Shown here piece by piece: positions 23,220-28,988 of a stretch of DNA of 29,031 nt. Location of the stretch: positions 1 to 29,031 of IMG/VR virus record IMGVR_UViG_3300025417_000066. The stretch is one strand, 5' to 3'. The translations under genes were made by a program, and so were the position numbers. The notes beneath the pieces were generated by a model. It did no database searches and was not told where the DNA came from. It saw only the letters and a list, made by a program, of their open reading frames with translations. The DNA is from a virus. Positions within the stretch are counted from its first letter, which is position 1; every line of letters starts with the position of its first letter.

Positions 23220-23755
23220 TGAAGGTGTTTAGCAAAGGTGCTGTAGATGGCCCGGTCTATTTAGGTATAGACCAGTCATATAGCGGGTTTGCTATTACGG
23301 CATTTAAAGATCAAGACAACTACTACACAGAGGTATACAAGTCTGATAAGCGGGGCATAGAGCGCCTGCGGGATATTCAATCCCACGTTATGAACTGGCT
23401 CCATGAGTTTGACAATATCAAGGACGTTGCCATAGAGGGCTACGCCTTTGGGTCACAGATGGCCAATATGCTTGGCGAACTGGGCGGTATGGTAAAACTA
23501 ACCCTCTTAGAATTTGGGATCTACCCCCTTATAGTCCCGCCCACTAACCTAAAAAAGTACACGTGTGGCAAAGGCACTGGGGTATCCAAGAGCCAGATGC
23601 TCATGTACGCCTATAAAAACTGGGATGCTGAGTTTAACGACGACAACGCCGCAGACTCCTACGCCTTAGCCCACCTAGTATCTGGGACAGGTAAGCGTAC
23701 ATACGAAAAGGAAGTCTATGCTAAACTTCAGGATCCAAAGTTTAGGGAGCGGTAG
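23219..23755 (+). CDS. RuvC-like Holliday junction resolvase
   Basis: A 178-residue RNase H-fold nuclease. The first strand YLGIDQSYSGFAI carries D18. VAIEGYAFGSQMANMLGELGGMVKLTL carries E73 and the following helix, as in RuvC-type resolvases. PPTNLKKYTCGKGTGVSKSQML matches the usual P-x-x-x-K-x-x-x-G.G.A.K region. D142-N-A-A-D146-SYALA supplies the last acidic pair. It would cut recombination junctions during replication or before packaging. It lies downstream of RecA and nuclease genes and overlaps the proteasome-like gene (TAGTG). Confidence 0.85.
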   Translation: MKVFSKGAVDGPVYLGIDQSYSGFAITAFKDQDNYYTEVYKSDKRGIERLRDIQSHVMNWLHEFDNIKDVAIEGYAFGSQMANMLGELGGMVKLTLLEFGIYPLIVPPTNLKKYTCGKGTGVSKSQMLMYAYKNWDAEFNDDNAADSYALAHLVSGTGKRTYEKEVYAKLQDPKFRER

Positions 23756-24303
23756 TGACTACGATAGTAGCCGTACAATACAAAGACCGTTGCGTATTTG
23801 GAGCAGATAACCAAGTAACCGATGGTACTGGCCGCATTTATAGGCATCCCGATATGTCTAAAATTACTGAAAAAGGCCCTTATTTGATTGCTGGCAGCGG
23901 CGAAGTACAGCCGTGTGACGTGGCTCAGCATATTTGGAAGCCGCCAGCCGTTACAGCCTCCGACCGCAAGGACATCCATCATTTTGTTATTACAAAAGTT
24001 ATGTCTTCCTTGCGTGAATGCCTCAAATCTAATGGGTATAACTTTGAAGAAGAAAGAGACAAATCGGACAACGGTCCTAGGTTTAACTTTTTGATTGCAG
24101 TCAACGGCAAAGTTTTTGATATCTCAGATGACCTATCCGTATGCCGTACAGACAGCGGCTTTTATGGGGTAGGAAACGGCGCAGCTTACGCTCTAGGGGC
24201 CTTACATGCGGGCGCTACCATCTTAGATGCCCTAAAGATTGCAGAGTCTTTAGACGCCTATACATCCGGCCCATTTATAGAAGTAGAACAATACGGGGTA
24301 TAA
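23755..24303 (+). CDS. Proteasome beta/HslV-like Ntn (threonine) hydrolase
   Basis: A 182-residue protein starting GTG, MTTIVAVQYKDRCVFGADNQVTDG. Counting from the Thr after Met removal, T1, D17 and K35 line up with the catalytic T1, D17 and K33 of HslV (TTIVxV...GDGQAT...KK). The two-residue shift falls in an insertion before the Lys. YLIAGSGEVQPCDVAQ matches the conserved G-rich segment, and FYGVGNGAAYALGALHAG...ALKIAESLDAYTSGPFIEV (~134-175) matches the GxGxxYAlGAL...ia..D.yt.G block. There is no propeptide, as in HslV. It would form a self-compartmentalised protease ring; no HslU/Mpa ATPase is in the window. The Ser-equivalent position reads Ala, a common variation needing checking. Confidence 0.75.
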   Translation: MTTIVAVQYKDRCVFGADNQVTDGTGRIYRHPDMSKITEKGPYLIAGSGEVQPCDVAQHIWKPPAVTASDRKDIHHFVITKVMSSLRECLKSNGYNFEEERDKSDNGPRFNFLIAVNGKVFDISDDLSVCRTDSGFYGVGNGAAYALGALHAGATILDALKIAESLDAYTSGPFIEVEQYGV

Positions 24304-24305
24304 AG

Positions 24306-24473
24306 ATGCCATCTTATGATTTTAAGTGCGACACCTGTTCTTCAGTTATAGAGGTGCAGCGTTCCTTTGATGAAGAGGGAACCCCCACCTGTATTCCTTG
24401 TAATAAAACAATGACCCGTATGTGGCAGGCAACTCCTGCTCATTTTAAAGGTGGAGGTTGGGGTGGACAATGA
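24306..24473 (+). CDS. FmdB-type zinc-ribbon protein
   Basis: A 55-residue protein: MPSYDFKCDTCSSVIEVQRSF, then CIPCNKTMTRMWQATPAHFKGGGWGG. The C-D-T-C and C-I-P-C pairs form a zinc ribbon, and the MP-x-Y-x-x-x-C start with a late FKGxGW segment is the FmdB family pattern, found in bacterial regulators of unknown specificity. ATG 24306 follows the upstream stop by 2 nt; longer in-frame starts run inside the proteasome-like gene and are rejected. It is ATGA-coupled to the next gene. Confidence 0.82.
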   Translation: MPSYDFKCDTCSSVIEVQRSFDEEGTPTCIPCNKTMTRMWQATPAHFKGGGWGGQ

Positions 24474-24712
24474 GTAAGACACAAAATAAACGACAAGAAC
24501 GCCTTCGTGAAGCCGCTTCTTTTATTTCAGAGCGCCGCGCTATTCAGTTACAGGTGTTAGAACAAAACTATGAGATTGGCGTAAAGCTTTTCTTAGATCA
24601 AAAAGATACGCTTTCACCTGAAGAGGTTGACCAGATAGAAAAGATGATGGCCGAACAAAGAGCGGCATTGGACAAGCTGCATGAGCAAGTCGATCCGCGA
24701 ACTAAAGCCTGA
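24470..24712 (+). CDS. Small charged helical protein, unknown
   Basis: Not recognised. Of 80 residues, almost all are helix-forming and charged (KTQNKRQERLREAASFISERRAIQLQVLEQNYEIGVKLFLDQKD, then SPEEVDQIEKMMAEQRAALDKLHEQVD). This suggests one long coiled coil with a hinge at the DTLSPEE. ATG 24470 overlaps the FmdB stop as ATGA. The gene is overlapped at its 3' end by the next small zinc-ribbon gene. A structural or regulatory coiled coil is possible; no specific function can be given. Confidence 0.68.
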   Translation: MSKTQNKRQERLREAASFISERRAIQLQVLEQNYEIGVKLFLDQKDTLSPEEVDQIEKMMAEQRAALDKLHEQVDPRTKA

Positions 24713-24896
24713 TTACACAGGCACCATGGAGTATGCAGACCAAATCTGCCATGAGTGTCCAAAGTGTGAGTCCAGCATCTGGTTAATTAAAGCCTCCTTT
24801 GATGATTATGAGATAGCCCAATACTTTATTGATATGGAATGCGCTATTTGCGGGACTTATGCAAAAGCCCCTACGCCTTTAGATAGGCCTATGTAA
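24681..24896 (+). CDS. Small zinc-ribbon protein
   Basis: A 71-residue protein with C-x4-C-x2-C...C-x2-C (QICHECPKCESSIW and MECAICGTY, about 23-33 and 53-59), a zinc ribbon. ATG 24681 overlaps the upstream gene by 32 nt; ATG 24726 (MEYADQICHECP) is an alternative start. Neither has a good SD, so translation may depend on coupling. No function is known; it may be a nucleic-acid or protein-binding accessory. Confidence 0.6.
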   Translation: MSKSIRELKPDYTGTMEYADQICHECPKCESSIWLIKASFDDYEIAQYFIDMECAICGTYAKAPTPLDRPM

Positions 24897-24900
24897 GACG

Positions 24901-24929
24901 TTTAACCTTATTTTGTCTAATTTAACCTT
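24901..24929 (+). repeat. 9-bp direct repeats before spoVS (operator candidate)
   Basis: TTTAACCTT occurs at 24901-24909 and again at 24921-24929, exactly 20 bp apart, close to two helical turns. They lie in the 82-nt non-coding gap upstream of the SpoVS-like gene. A regulator binding one face of the DNA is possible. A weak -10-like TACTTT (24932-24937) follows; no convincing -35 is seen. Confidence 0.35.
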
Positions 24930-24978
24930 CATACTTTATGCCACGGGGAATCACTATTTGTAACCCAAGGAGCATAAA

Positions 24979-25251
24979 TTGTCACAAGAACAGGAACCGC
25001 TGCGCGTAGGTGCAGGCAGCAACCCTCAGTCCGTAGCATCAGCTATTGCCCACGCTATTTATGAAAAACATCAGGTGTCTATTCGTGCGGTAGGCGCGGG
25101 AGCAGTCAATCAGGCTGTAAAAGCCATTGCTATTGCTCGCGGTTATACAGCTCCACGAGGAATCAACCTAGTCTGCATCCCAGGATTTGCCAGCATTAAA
25201 GGCGCCACAGGGGACATCAGCGCTATTGTTTTTCAAGTTATAGCCAATTAA
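24979..25251 (+). CDS. spoVS: SpoVS-like protein (Alba-type fold)
   Basis: A 90-residue protein. LRVGAGSNPQSVASAIAHAIYEKHQVSIRAVGAGAVNQAVKAIAIARGYTAPRGINLVCIPGF is a textbook SpoVS match (conserved GAGAVNQAVKAIAIARGY...G.dLVCIP.F). SpoVS acts in Bacillus sporulation and has an Alba-like nucleic-acid-binding fold. The start is TTG at 24979, with AAGGAG (24967-24972) 6 nt upstream; no usable ATG exists. Its own leader, good SD and solitary position suggest separate regulation. In a phage it may influence host nucleoid, dormancy or cell-cycle programmes; that is inference. Confidence 0.92.
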   Translation: MSQEQEPLRVGAGSNPQSVASAIAHAIYEKHQVSIRAVGAGAVNQAVKAIAIARGYTAPRGINLVCIPGFASIKGATGDISAIVFQVIAN

Positions 25252-25313
25252 GCCTGTAATAAGCGCGTAAGTACCGTACATTTATAAGAACAATTCCTCG
25301 GCCAAGGAGAACC

Positions 25314-25643
25314 ATGAAGAATCCATTTAACAACCCAGCACCACTAGCACCAACCAGTGCGGCTACCCCAAATATGAAGGTAGTTAACGCTTCCGCTGCA
25401 CCTTCAGCCAACACTAAGTTGATGCCAAAGAAGAACACGGCAGCTGGCGACCCATACAAGATGGCTAAGCCATCACGCACATTCGTAAAGGCTACATCCG
25501 GGGCCCGTTACGGTGTTCGCGTTAAGTTCCAGAAGGCAGAAGCCCACGAAGCAGGCGCTACACAGGGTAACGGCCGTCTACTTCCCTCAGCTATCAAGCG
25601 TTCTTCGCAGAACTTCAGCGCAGGCATGGGTGACCATAACTAA
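25314..25643 (+). CDS. Small basic, disordered protein, unknown
   Basis: A 109-residue protein rich in Pro, Ala, Asn, Ser and Lys; about residues 1-50 are almost certainly disordered. The C-terminal part (TSGARYGVRVKFQKAEAHEAG...RLLPSAIKRSSQNFSAGMG) is basic with a few aromatic residues. A strong SD (AAGGAG, 25304-25309) lies 4 nt before the ATG, suggesting good expression. A weak promoter-like TACATT (25277-25282) lies in the 62-nt leader. A strong terminator ends the transcript just after the stop. DNA binding or a virion/packaging role is conceivable, but I do not recognise it. Confidence 0.7.
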   Translation: MKNPFNNPAPLAPTSAATPNMKVVNASAAPSANTKLMPKKNTAAGDPYKMAKPSRTFVKATSGARYGVRVKFQKAEAHEAGATQGNGRLLPSAIKRSSQNFSAGMGDHN

Positions 25644-25653
25644 TAGCTAGACA

Positions 25654-25692
25654 AATAGCCCCCGGGACTCTAGTCCGCGGGGGTTATTTTTT
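25654..25692 (+). terminator. Rho-independent terminator after the 25314 gene
   Basis: A GC-rich stem (CCCCCG-GGACT on the left, AGTCC-GCGGGGG on the right, one unpaired base) with a CT loop. It is flanked by pairing AATA/TATT and followed by a TTTTTT run. It closes the transcript upstream of hsp20. Confidence 0.88.
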
Positions 25693-25700
25693 GCTATACT
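25692..25700 (+). promoter_or_regulatory. Extended -10 promoter for hsp20
   Basis: TG-C-TATACT (25692-25700) matches an extended -10 element. It sits immediately after the terminator T run, about 58 nt before the hsp20 ATG. The region where a -35 would lie is the terminator stem and has no -35 match, which suits an extended -10 promoter. Transcription would start near 25707, at the base of a small hairpin. Confidence 0.5.
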
Positions 25701-25705
25701 TAATG

Positions 25706-25726
25706 TAGGACGCCGAACGGGTCCTA
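25706..25726 (+). promoter_or_regulatory. 5'-end hairpin of the hsp20 transcript
   Basis: TAGGAC (25706-25711) and GTCCTA (25721-25726) are perfect inverted repeats around a 9-nt GC-rich loop. If transcription starts near 25707 this stem caps the very 5' end of the mRNA, a placement known to slow RNA decay. It is separate from the SD hairpin downstream. Confidence 0.4.
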
Positions 25727-25733
25727 ACTAAAC

Positions 25734-25754
25734 TATATCGTCTAAGGAGATATA
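25734..25754 (+). promoter_or_regulatory. RNA-thermometer-like hairpin over the hsp20 SD
   Basis: TATATCGTC (25734-25742) pairs with GGAGATATA (25746-25754) around a UAA loop: six pairs (five A-U, one C-G), a G/A mismatch, a U-G wobble and a closing C-G. The right arm contains the SD GGAG (25746-25749), 8 nt before the ATG. A short, A-U-rich, imperfect stem hiding the SD of a small heat-shock gene is the usual build of an RNA thermometer. Confidence 0.5.
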
Positions 25755-25757
25755 ACA

Positions 25758-26264
25758 ATGGCTTCAGGCTACCCAACACGTAGCCCGCATGAAATGTGGG
25801 CAACTAAAGAATCAACAAAGACAGTCACAGTCAAGACCCCAGCTCAGATTGTTACAGAGCTAACCAATCACCTAGTTAACCGAGGAATCGGCTTCAATAT
25901 TCATTCCGCTTTCTTCAATGAACTGGTCAATCAATTCGATACACGATCAACCTATCCTCCGTACGACATCCTTTCAGCCGGAGAGAACAAGTACCTTATC
26001 CGCCTTGCGCTTGCAGGGTTTTCTAAGGAAGATCTGGAGATTACCTTCAAGGATCAGGTCCTTACTATTGAGGGCAAGAAGGATGACGAGTCTACTGATG
26101 AGTACTTCCACAAAGGTATTGCGGCTCGCGCATTTAAGCAGTCCTTCCCACTAGCTGAGTACGTAAAAGTAGAAGGCGCGGAGATGAAAGATGGCATCTT
26201 AACTGTAAAGCTGGAGAGAGAAATTCCAGATGAGTTAAAGCCAAAAACAATTAAGATCAAGTAA
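25758..26264 (+). CDS. hsp20: Hsp20-family small heat-shock protein
   Basis: A 168-residue alpha-crystallin-type chaperone. Residues ~75-160 form the crystallin domain: YDILSAGENKYLIRLALAGFSKEDLEITFKDQVLTIEGKK, then YFHKGIAARAFKQSFPLAEYVKVEGAEMKDGILTVKLERE, with the diagnostic MKDGILTVKL. The end carries an I-K-I (IxI) motif that locks oligomers. The ~70-residue N-terminal arm is of normal length. Small Hsps are known in cyanophages, where they are thought to help fold virion proteins. Here the gene stands alone between two terminators with its own promoter and a structured leader. Confidence 0.93.
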   Translation: MASGYPTRSPHEMWATKESTKTVTVKTPAQIVTELTNHLVNRGIGFNIHSAFFNELVNQFDTRSTYPPYDILSAGENKYLIRLALAGFSKEDLEITFKDQVLTIEGKKDDESTDEYFHKGIAARAFKQSFPLAEYVKVEGAEMKDGILTVKLEREIPDELKPKTIKIK

Positions 26265-26278
26265 TTTACTAAGCATCG

Positions 26279-26305
26279 GCCCCCGTCAAATTGGCGGGGG
26301 TTTTT
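26279..26305 (+). terminator. Rho-independent terminator after hsp20
   Basis: CCCCCGTC (26280-26287) pairs with GGCGGGGG (26293-26300), with one G-T wobble and an AAATT-type loop, followed by TTTTTGCTT. It ends the single-gene hsp20 unit. Confidence 0.88.
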
Positions 26306-26307
26306 GC

Positions 26308-26335
26308 TTGATTTGCGCGCTTTGTGTGTTACGAT
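26308..26335 (+). promoter_or_regulatory. Promoter candidate for the 26371 operon
   Basis: TTGATT (26308-26313) and TACGAT (26330-26335) are 16 bp apart, a fair -35/-10 pair with an actinobacterial-type TAnnnT -10. They lie between the hsp20 terminator and the next SD, where a new promoter is expected. Expected start near 26342. Confidence 0.4.
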
Positions 26336-26370
26336 TATCGCGTTGCAGCTTGACGAACACAAGGAGAGAC

Positions 26371-26604
26371 ATGTTAGAAGTGCTAAACAAGCACCTAGAC
26401 AGGACTTCATTAAGCGGTTGTATAGTGGCCCAGTGGATTTCTACTCTAGGTAAAGACGAACAGAAGTTATTTGAACAGATAAAGATAAACAATTCAACTG
26501 TAAAACTAGCACATCTATTTCAAGATTTACATAAAGATGTTGAGCTTCCATTTAAACTAACCGCCTTCCGCTCCCACCTTAGAGGATATTGCACATGTCG
26601 ATAA
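26371..26604 (+). CDS. Small unknown protein
   Basis: A 77-residue protein, not recognised. ATG 26371 has AAGGAGAG (26361-26368) 2-4 nt upstream; a longer in-frame ATG at 26308 lies in the promoter/terminator region and is rejected. The protein is helical (MLEVLNKHLDRTSLSGCIVAQWISTLGKDEQKLFEQI, then TVKLAHLFQDLHKDVELPFKLTAFRSHLRGYC). It overlaps the phosphoesterase start by 10 nt. The ending FKLTAFRSHLRGYCTC looks like a small fold rather than noise. No function assigned. Confidence 0.7.
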   Translation: MLEVLNKHLDRTSLSGCIVAQWISTLGKDEQKLFEQIKINNSTVKLAHLFQDLHKDVELPFKLTAFRSHLRGYCTCR

Positions 26605-27620
26605 AGACCAGCCTACTTGATGTATTAGAGAACGCAGTTACTACTACTGATACTAGCGGTTGGGCTTGGCCCCCAATCCAGCAAGCAAAACCAACTGTTA
26701 TTAAGCCCGCAGAATATAAAGAGCGTCAAGCAAGTAAGAATGGTTTTAAGTTATTTGTATTTGTTCCAGACCCACAGATCGGTTATCGTAAGTATGAAGA
26801 TGGAACACTAGATCCGTTCCACGATGAAGCAGCAATTGATGTTCACTTCCAGCTTCTTGCTTATTTAGAGAAGCGTTATGGCGTAGATGAAATTGTCCAC
26901 CTTGGAGATTATCTAGACCTACCAACAATGGGTAAGTATGCACAGGAAGAAATGTTTGCGCATACAGTACAGCCAGCCCTTGATTACGGCCACGCGTTAT
27001 TAGCAAAACAACGTGCTACCTGCCCAGATGCAAAGATAACCTTGCTAGAAGGTAACCACGATTGCCGTATGCAGAAGTATGTAACTATGAACGCTATGGC
27101 ATCTAAGGGCATTAAGCGCGCTAACTCGGCCCCTGAAGAGTGGCCAGTCATGACTATTCAATACCTATTACGTTTAGAAGAGTTAGGGATCAACTATGTT
27201 GGCGCGTATCCGGCGGGCGAGTATTGGATTACTCCTTACCTTCGTGCTATTCACGGGACTACCGTTCGTTCTAATGGGTCTACTGCATCTGCTTACGTCA
27301 ATAAGAATCCACACGTTTCTACGGTCTTTGGGCATGCCCATAGGCAGGAACTACAATACAAAACTGTAGCCAATGGGGACGGCCCTATCCGTAGTGTTAG
27401 TGCTAGCCCTGGCTGCCTTTGCCGGGTGGATGGTGCCGTACCTTCTTACGGTTCTGGCCTTAATGACAATGGTCGTCCAGTTAAACATTGGGAGGATTGG
27501 CAGCAAGGAATCATGATCGGCTGGGTGCATGAAGAAGAAGGACACTTCACACTACAGCCTATTCATATCATGGATAAGTGGGCTATTTACGAAGGCAAAG
27601 AGTTTAAGTCTAACCTCTAA
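26595..27620 (+). CDS. Calcineurin-like metallophosphoesterase
   Basis: A 341-residue metal-dependent phosphoesterase. Metal-binding motifs in order: D59-P-Q61 (usually D-x-H; Gln here), VHLGDYLDLPTMGKYA (GDxxD), LLEGNHDCRMQK (GNHD), AIHGTTV (an H-G segment) and VFGHAHRQELQ (GHxH). The ~50-residue N-terminal part is variable. A C-terminal HEEEGHFTLQPIHIMDKWAIYEGKEF closes the domain. Such phage enzymes may act on nucleotides, RNA or DNA ends. ATG 26595 is chosen with AGAGG 9 nt upstream, over an in-frame TTG at 26589. Confidence 0.9.
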   Translation: MSIKTSLLDVLENAVTTTDTSGWAWPPIQQAKPTVIKPAEYKERQASKNGFKLFVFVPDPQIGYRKYEDGTLDPFHDEAAIDVHFQLLAYLEKRYGVDEIVHLGDYLDLPTMGKYAQEEMFAHTVQPALDYGHALLAKQRATCPDAKITLLEGNHDCRMQKYVTMNAMASKGIKRANSAPEEWPVMTIQYLLRLEELGINYVGAYPAGEYWITPYLRAIHGTTVRSNGSTASAYVNKNPHVSTVFGHAHRQELQYKTVANGDGPIRSVSASPGCLCRVDGAVPSYGSGLNDNGRPVKHWEDWQQGIMIGWVHEEEGHFTLQPIHIMDKWAIYEGKEFKSNL

Positions 27621-27643
27621 GTAATTGCGCGTATCCTTGTTGT

Positions 27644-28177
27644 ATGGCCAACCCTTCCCCGCATCAAAACGTACAGAACCTCGGCGCAGGTGGTATGTAT
27701 GGAACTAACACTGTCTATGGCGGTGGTGGTGTCCCTGTTGCACGTAGTGAGTTGGATTTCCTCCGTCTTGGTGTGGGACGTGCGCCCCAAGCGGAGTATC
27801 CAGATGGTTATCTAGGAACAATCCGTACACGCCGTGACGATCGCGGCCGTGATACATCAGATAATGTTCTTAATGCACTCAAGGTACGTGTAGGTCAGCG
27901 CTCATACCAGCGTGGTATCCACCGTGGTGAAAGAATTGATGTTCAAGACTACTACTATCCAGAAGGTCTTGATGCAATGCGCGGAATCCGTCGCCAAATG
28001 AAAGGCGTTAGAGACGGTAATGTAATCCGCGTCCAGCGCGGGGTAGAAAACGCTATGGCGGCTCCCGCGCCTCATCTTCCTAATGATGGTAAAGCCAACA
28101 TGAGGAGTACATCACCACTATCACTAGATAAGCGCCGTGTAGACCAGATGGCTCGTATGAGAACACCTTGGAGATAA
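27644..28177 (+). CDS. Unknown basic 177-residue protein
   Basis: Not recognised. The start (MANPSPHQNVQNLGAGGMYGTNTVYGGGG) is Gly/Asn/Tyr-rich and flexible. The middle is strongly Arg-rich (RTRRDDRGRDTSDNVLNALKVRVGQRSYQRGIHRGERIDVQDYYYPEG), and the end (LDKRRVDQMARMRTPWR) is basic. Nothing SD-like lies in the ~20 nt upstream. The composition suits a virion-internal or nucleic-acid-binding protein. It opens a run of four or five small genes and may mark the beginning of a second structural region. Confidence 0.7.
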   Translation: MANPSPHQNVQNLGAGGMYGTNTVYGGGGVPVARSELDFLRLGVGRAPQAEYPDGYLGTIRTRRDDRGRDTSDNVLNALKVRVGQRSYQRGIHRGERIDVQDYYYPEGLDAMRGIRRQMKGVRDGNVIRVQRGVENAMAAPAPHLPNDGKANMRSTSPLSLDKRRVDQMARMRTPWR

Positions 28178-28178
28178 A

Positions 28179-28409
28179 ATGAATAGAAGCAGCGGACAGT
28201 TCCCTAACTCAGTAATGCACGATACGCAGTCTGTAAAAATTACGCGCCCTGAGTCTCAAGTAGCATTCTCTAAAGAAAAAGCAGTTATGCACCATGACGG
28301 TAGTCACGTAGAAGTTCCAGGCCCAGCCCGCGTTGCAGGCAAAGGTAAAGCATCAGACATTGTTAAAGTATTAGACGCAGTTAAGCAGTCATACGGTAGA
28401 AATGACTAA
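28179..28409 (+). CDS. Small unknown protein
   Basis: A 76-residue protein of unknown function, polar with a central beta-like patch (SVKITRPESQVAFSKEKAVMHHDGSHVEVPG) and a Lys/Val helix (IVKVLDAVKQSYG). GGAG (28170-28173) lies 5 nt before the ATG, overlapping the upstream stop region. It overlaps the next gene by 8 nt. Confidence 0.65.
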   Translation: MNRSSGQFPNSVMHDTQSVKITRPESQVAFSKEKAVMHHDGSHVEVPGPARVAGKGKASDIVKVLDAVKQSYGRND

Positions 28410-28761
28410 ATACGCAGATGGAGTCTACAACCGTAGACCGTGGGTAGCGCCGCCCGAGGCCGCCAATCCCCCGCAAGAATACGTCGGGCCATTTCAATCT
28501 AATCAAGAACGCCTATTAAGTCAATCAATGGCAGCATGGACAATGGGGCGCGAAGAGATCCAAGAATATGTGCGCCCCCCTATGCCACAGATCAAACTAT
28601 TCCCAGCGCGCTTTGGCTATACTGAACACGAAATTACTATTGAAGATATCGCACAGATGCCACGCAAGACCGCTACAACCCAGCGTGTAGAGTCTGACTT
28701 TAGCCAGACCCCTAACACTCAGGAATCAACCAGCACTAACTCGTTAGGACCAACAATATGA
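28402..28761 (+). CDS. Unknown proline-rich protein
   Basis: A 119-residue protein, not recognised. The N-terminus (YNRRPWVAPPEAANPPQEYVGPFQSNQERLL) is Pro/aromatic-rich, the middle (AAWTMGREEIQEYVRPPMPQIKLFPARFGYTEHEITIEDIAQMPR) is more folded, and the C-terminus is Thr/Ser/Asn-rich and disordered. It is coupled to both neighbours by short overlaps. Structural or assembly roles are possible. Confidence 0.65.
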   Translation: MTKYADGVYNRRPWVAPPEAANPPQEYVGPFQSNQERLLSQSMAAWTMGREEIQEYVRPPMPQIKLFPARFGYTEHEITIEDIAQMPRKTATTQRVESDFSQTPNTQESTSTNSLGPTI

Positions 28762-28988
28762 GAGACCCAGGACTATACACAGATAGCACGGGTGAAGGCA
28801 TGGCTGGCGCAGAAGATGTTAGCCTCCAGACTCAGCGCGACCTAAGTAAGACCATTTATAACGGAGATAAGGCCTGTAAAGCCTGTGGTACGCGTATTGA
28901 CCCCGTACAATCATTGTTGAATCAAGAGCACTGCCCATCCTGCTCCCGTAGAATGAAGCAGTCACACGTGAAAGGCGGCATGGCATGA
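28758..28988 (+). CDS. Small zinc-ribbon protein
   Basis: A 76-residue protein with KACKACGTRIDPVQSLLNQEHCPSCSRRM (about 39-67), a C-x2-C...C-x2-C zinc ribbon, after a polar N-terminus. The basic end (RRMKQSHVKGG) suggests nucleic-acid contact. It is ATGA-coupled on both sides. Function unknown. Confidence 0.7.
   Translation: MRDPGLYTDSTGEGMAGAEDVSLQTQRDLSKTIYNGDKACKACGTRIDPVQSLLNQEHCPSCSRRMKQSHVKGGMA

Noticed and set aside
24141-24305. Longer N-terminus for the FmdB-type protein
   Set aside because: The extension lies entirely inside the proteasome-like gene and is Arg-rich nonsense, while ATG 24306 gives the exact family start.
24897-24978. tRNA or riboswitch in the gap before spoVS
   Set aside because: The gap is 82 nt and AT-rich, with no cloverleaf, T-loop or known aptamer consensus; only direct repeats and an SD are visible.
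26308-26370. ATG-like extension of the 26371 gene
   Set aside because: The segment contains the promoter-like boxes and lies directly after the terminator, and the ATG at 26371 has a strong SD.
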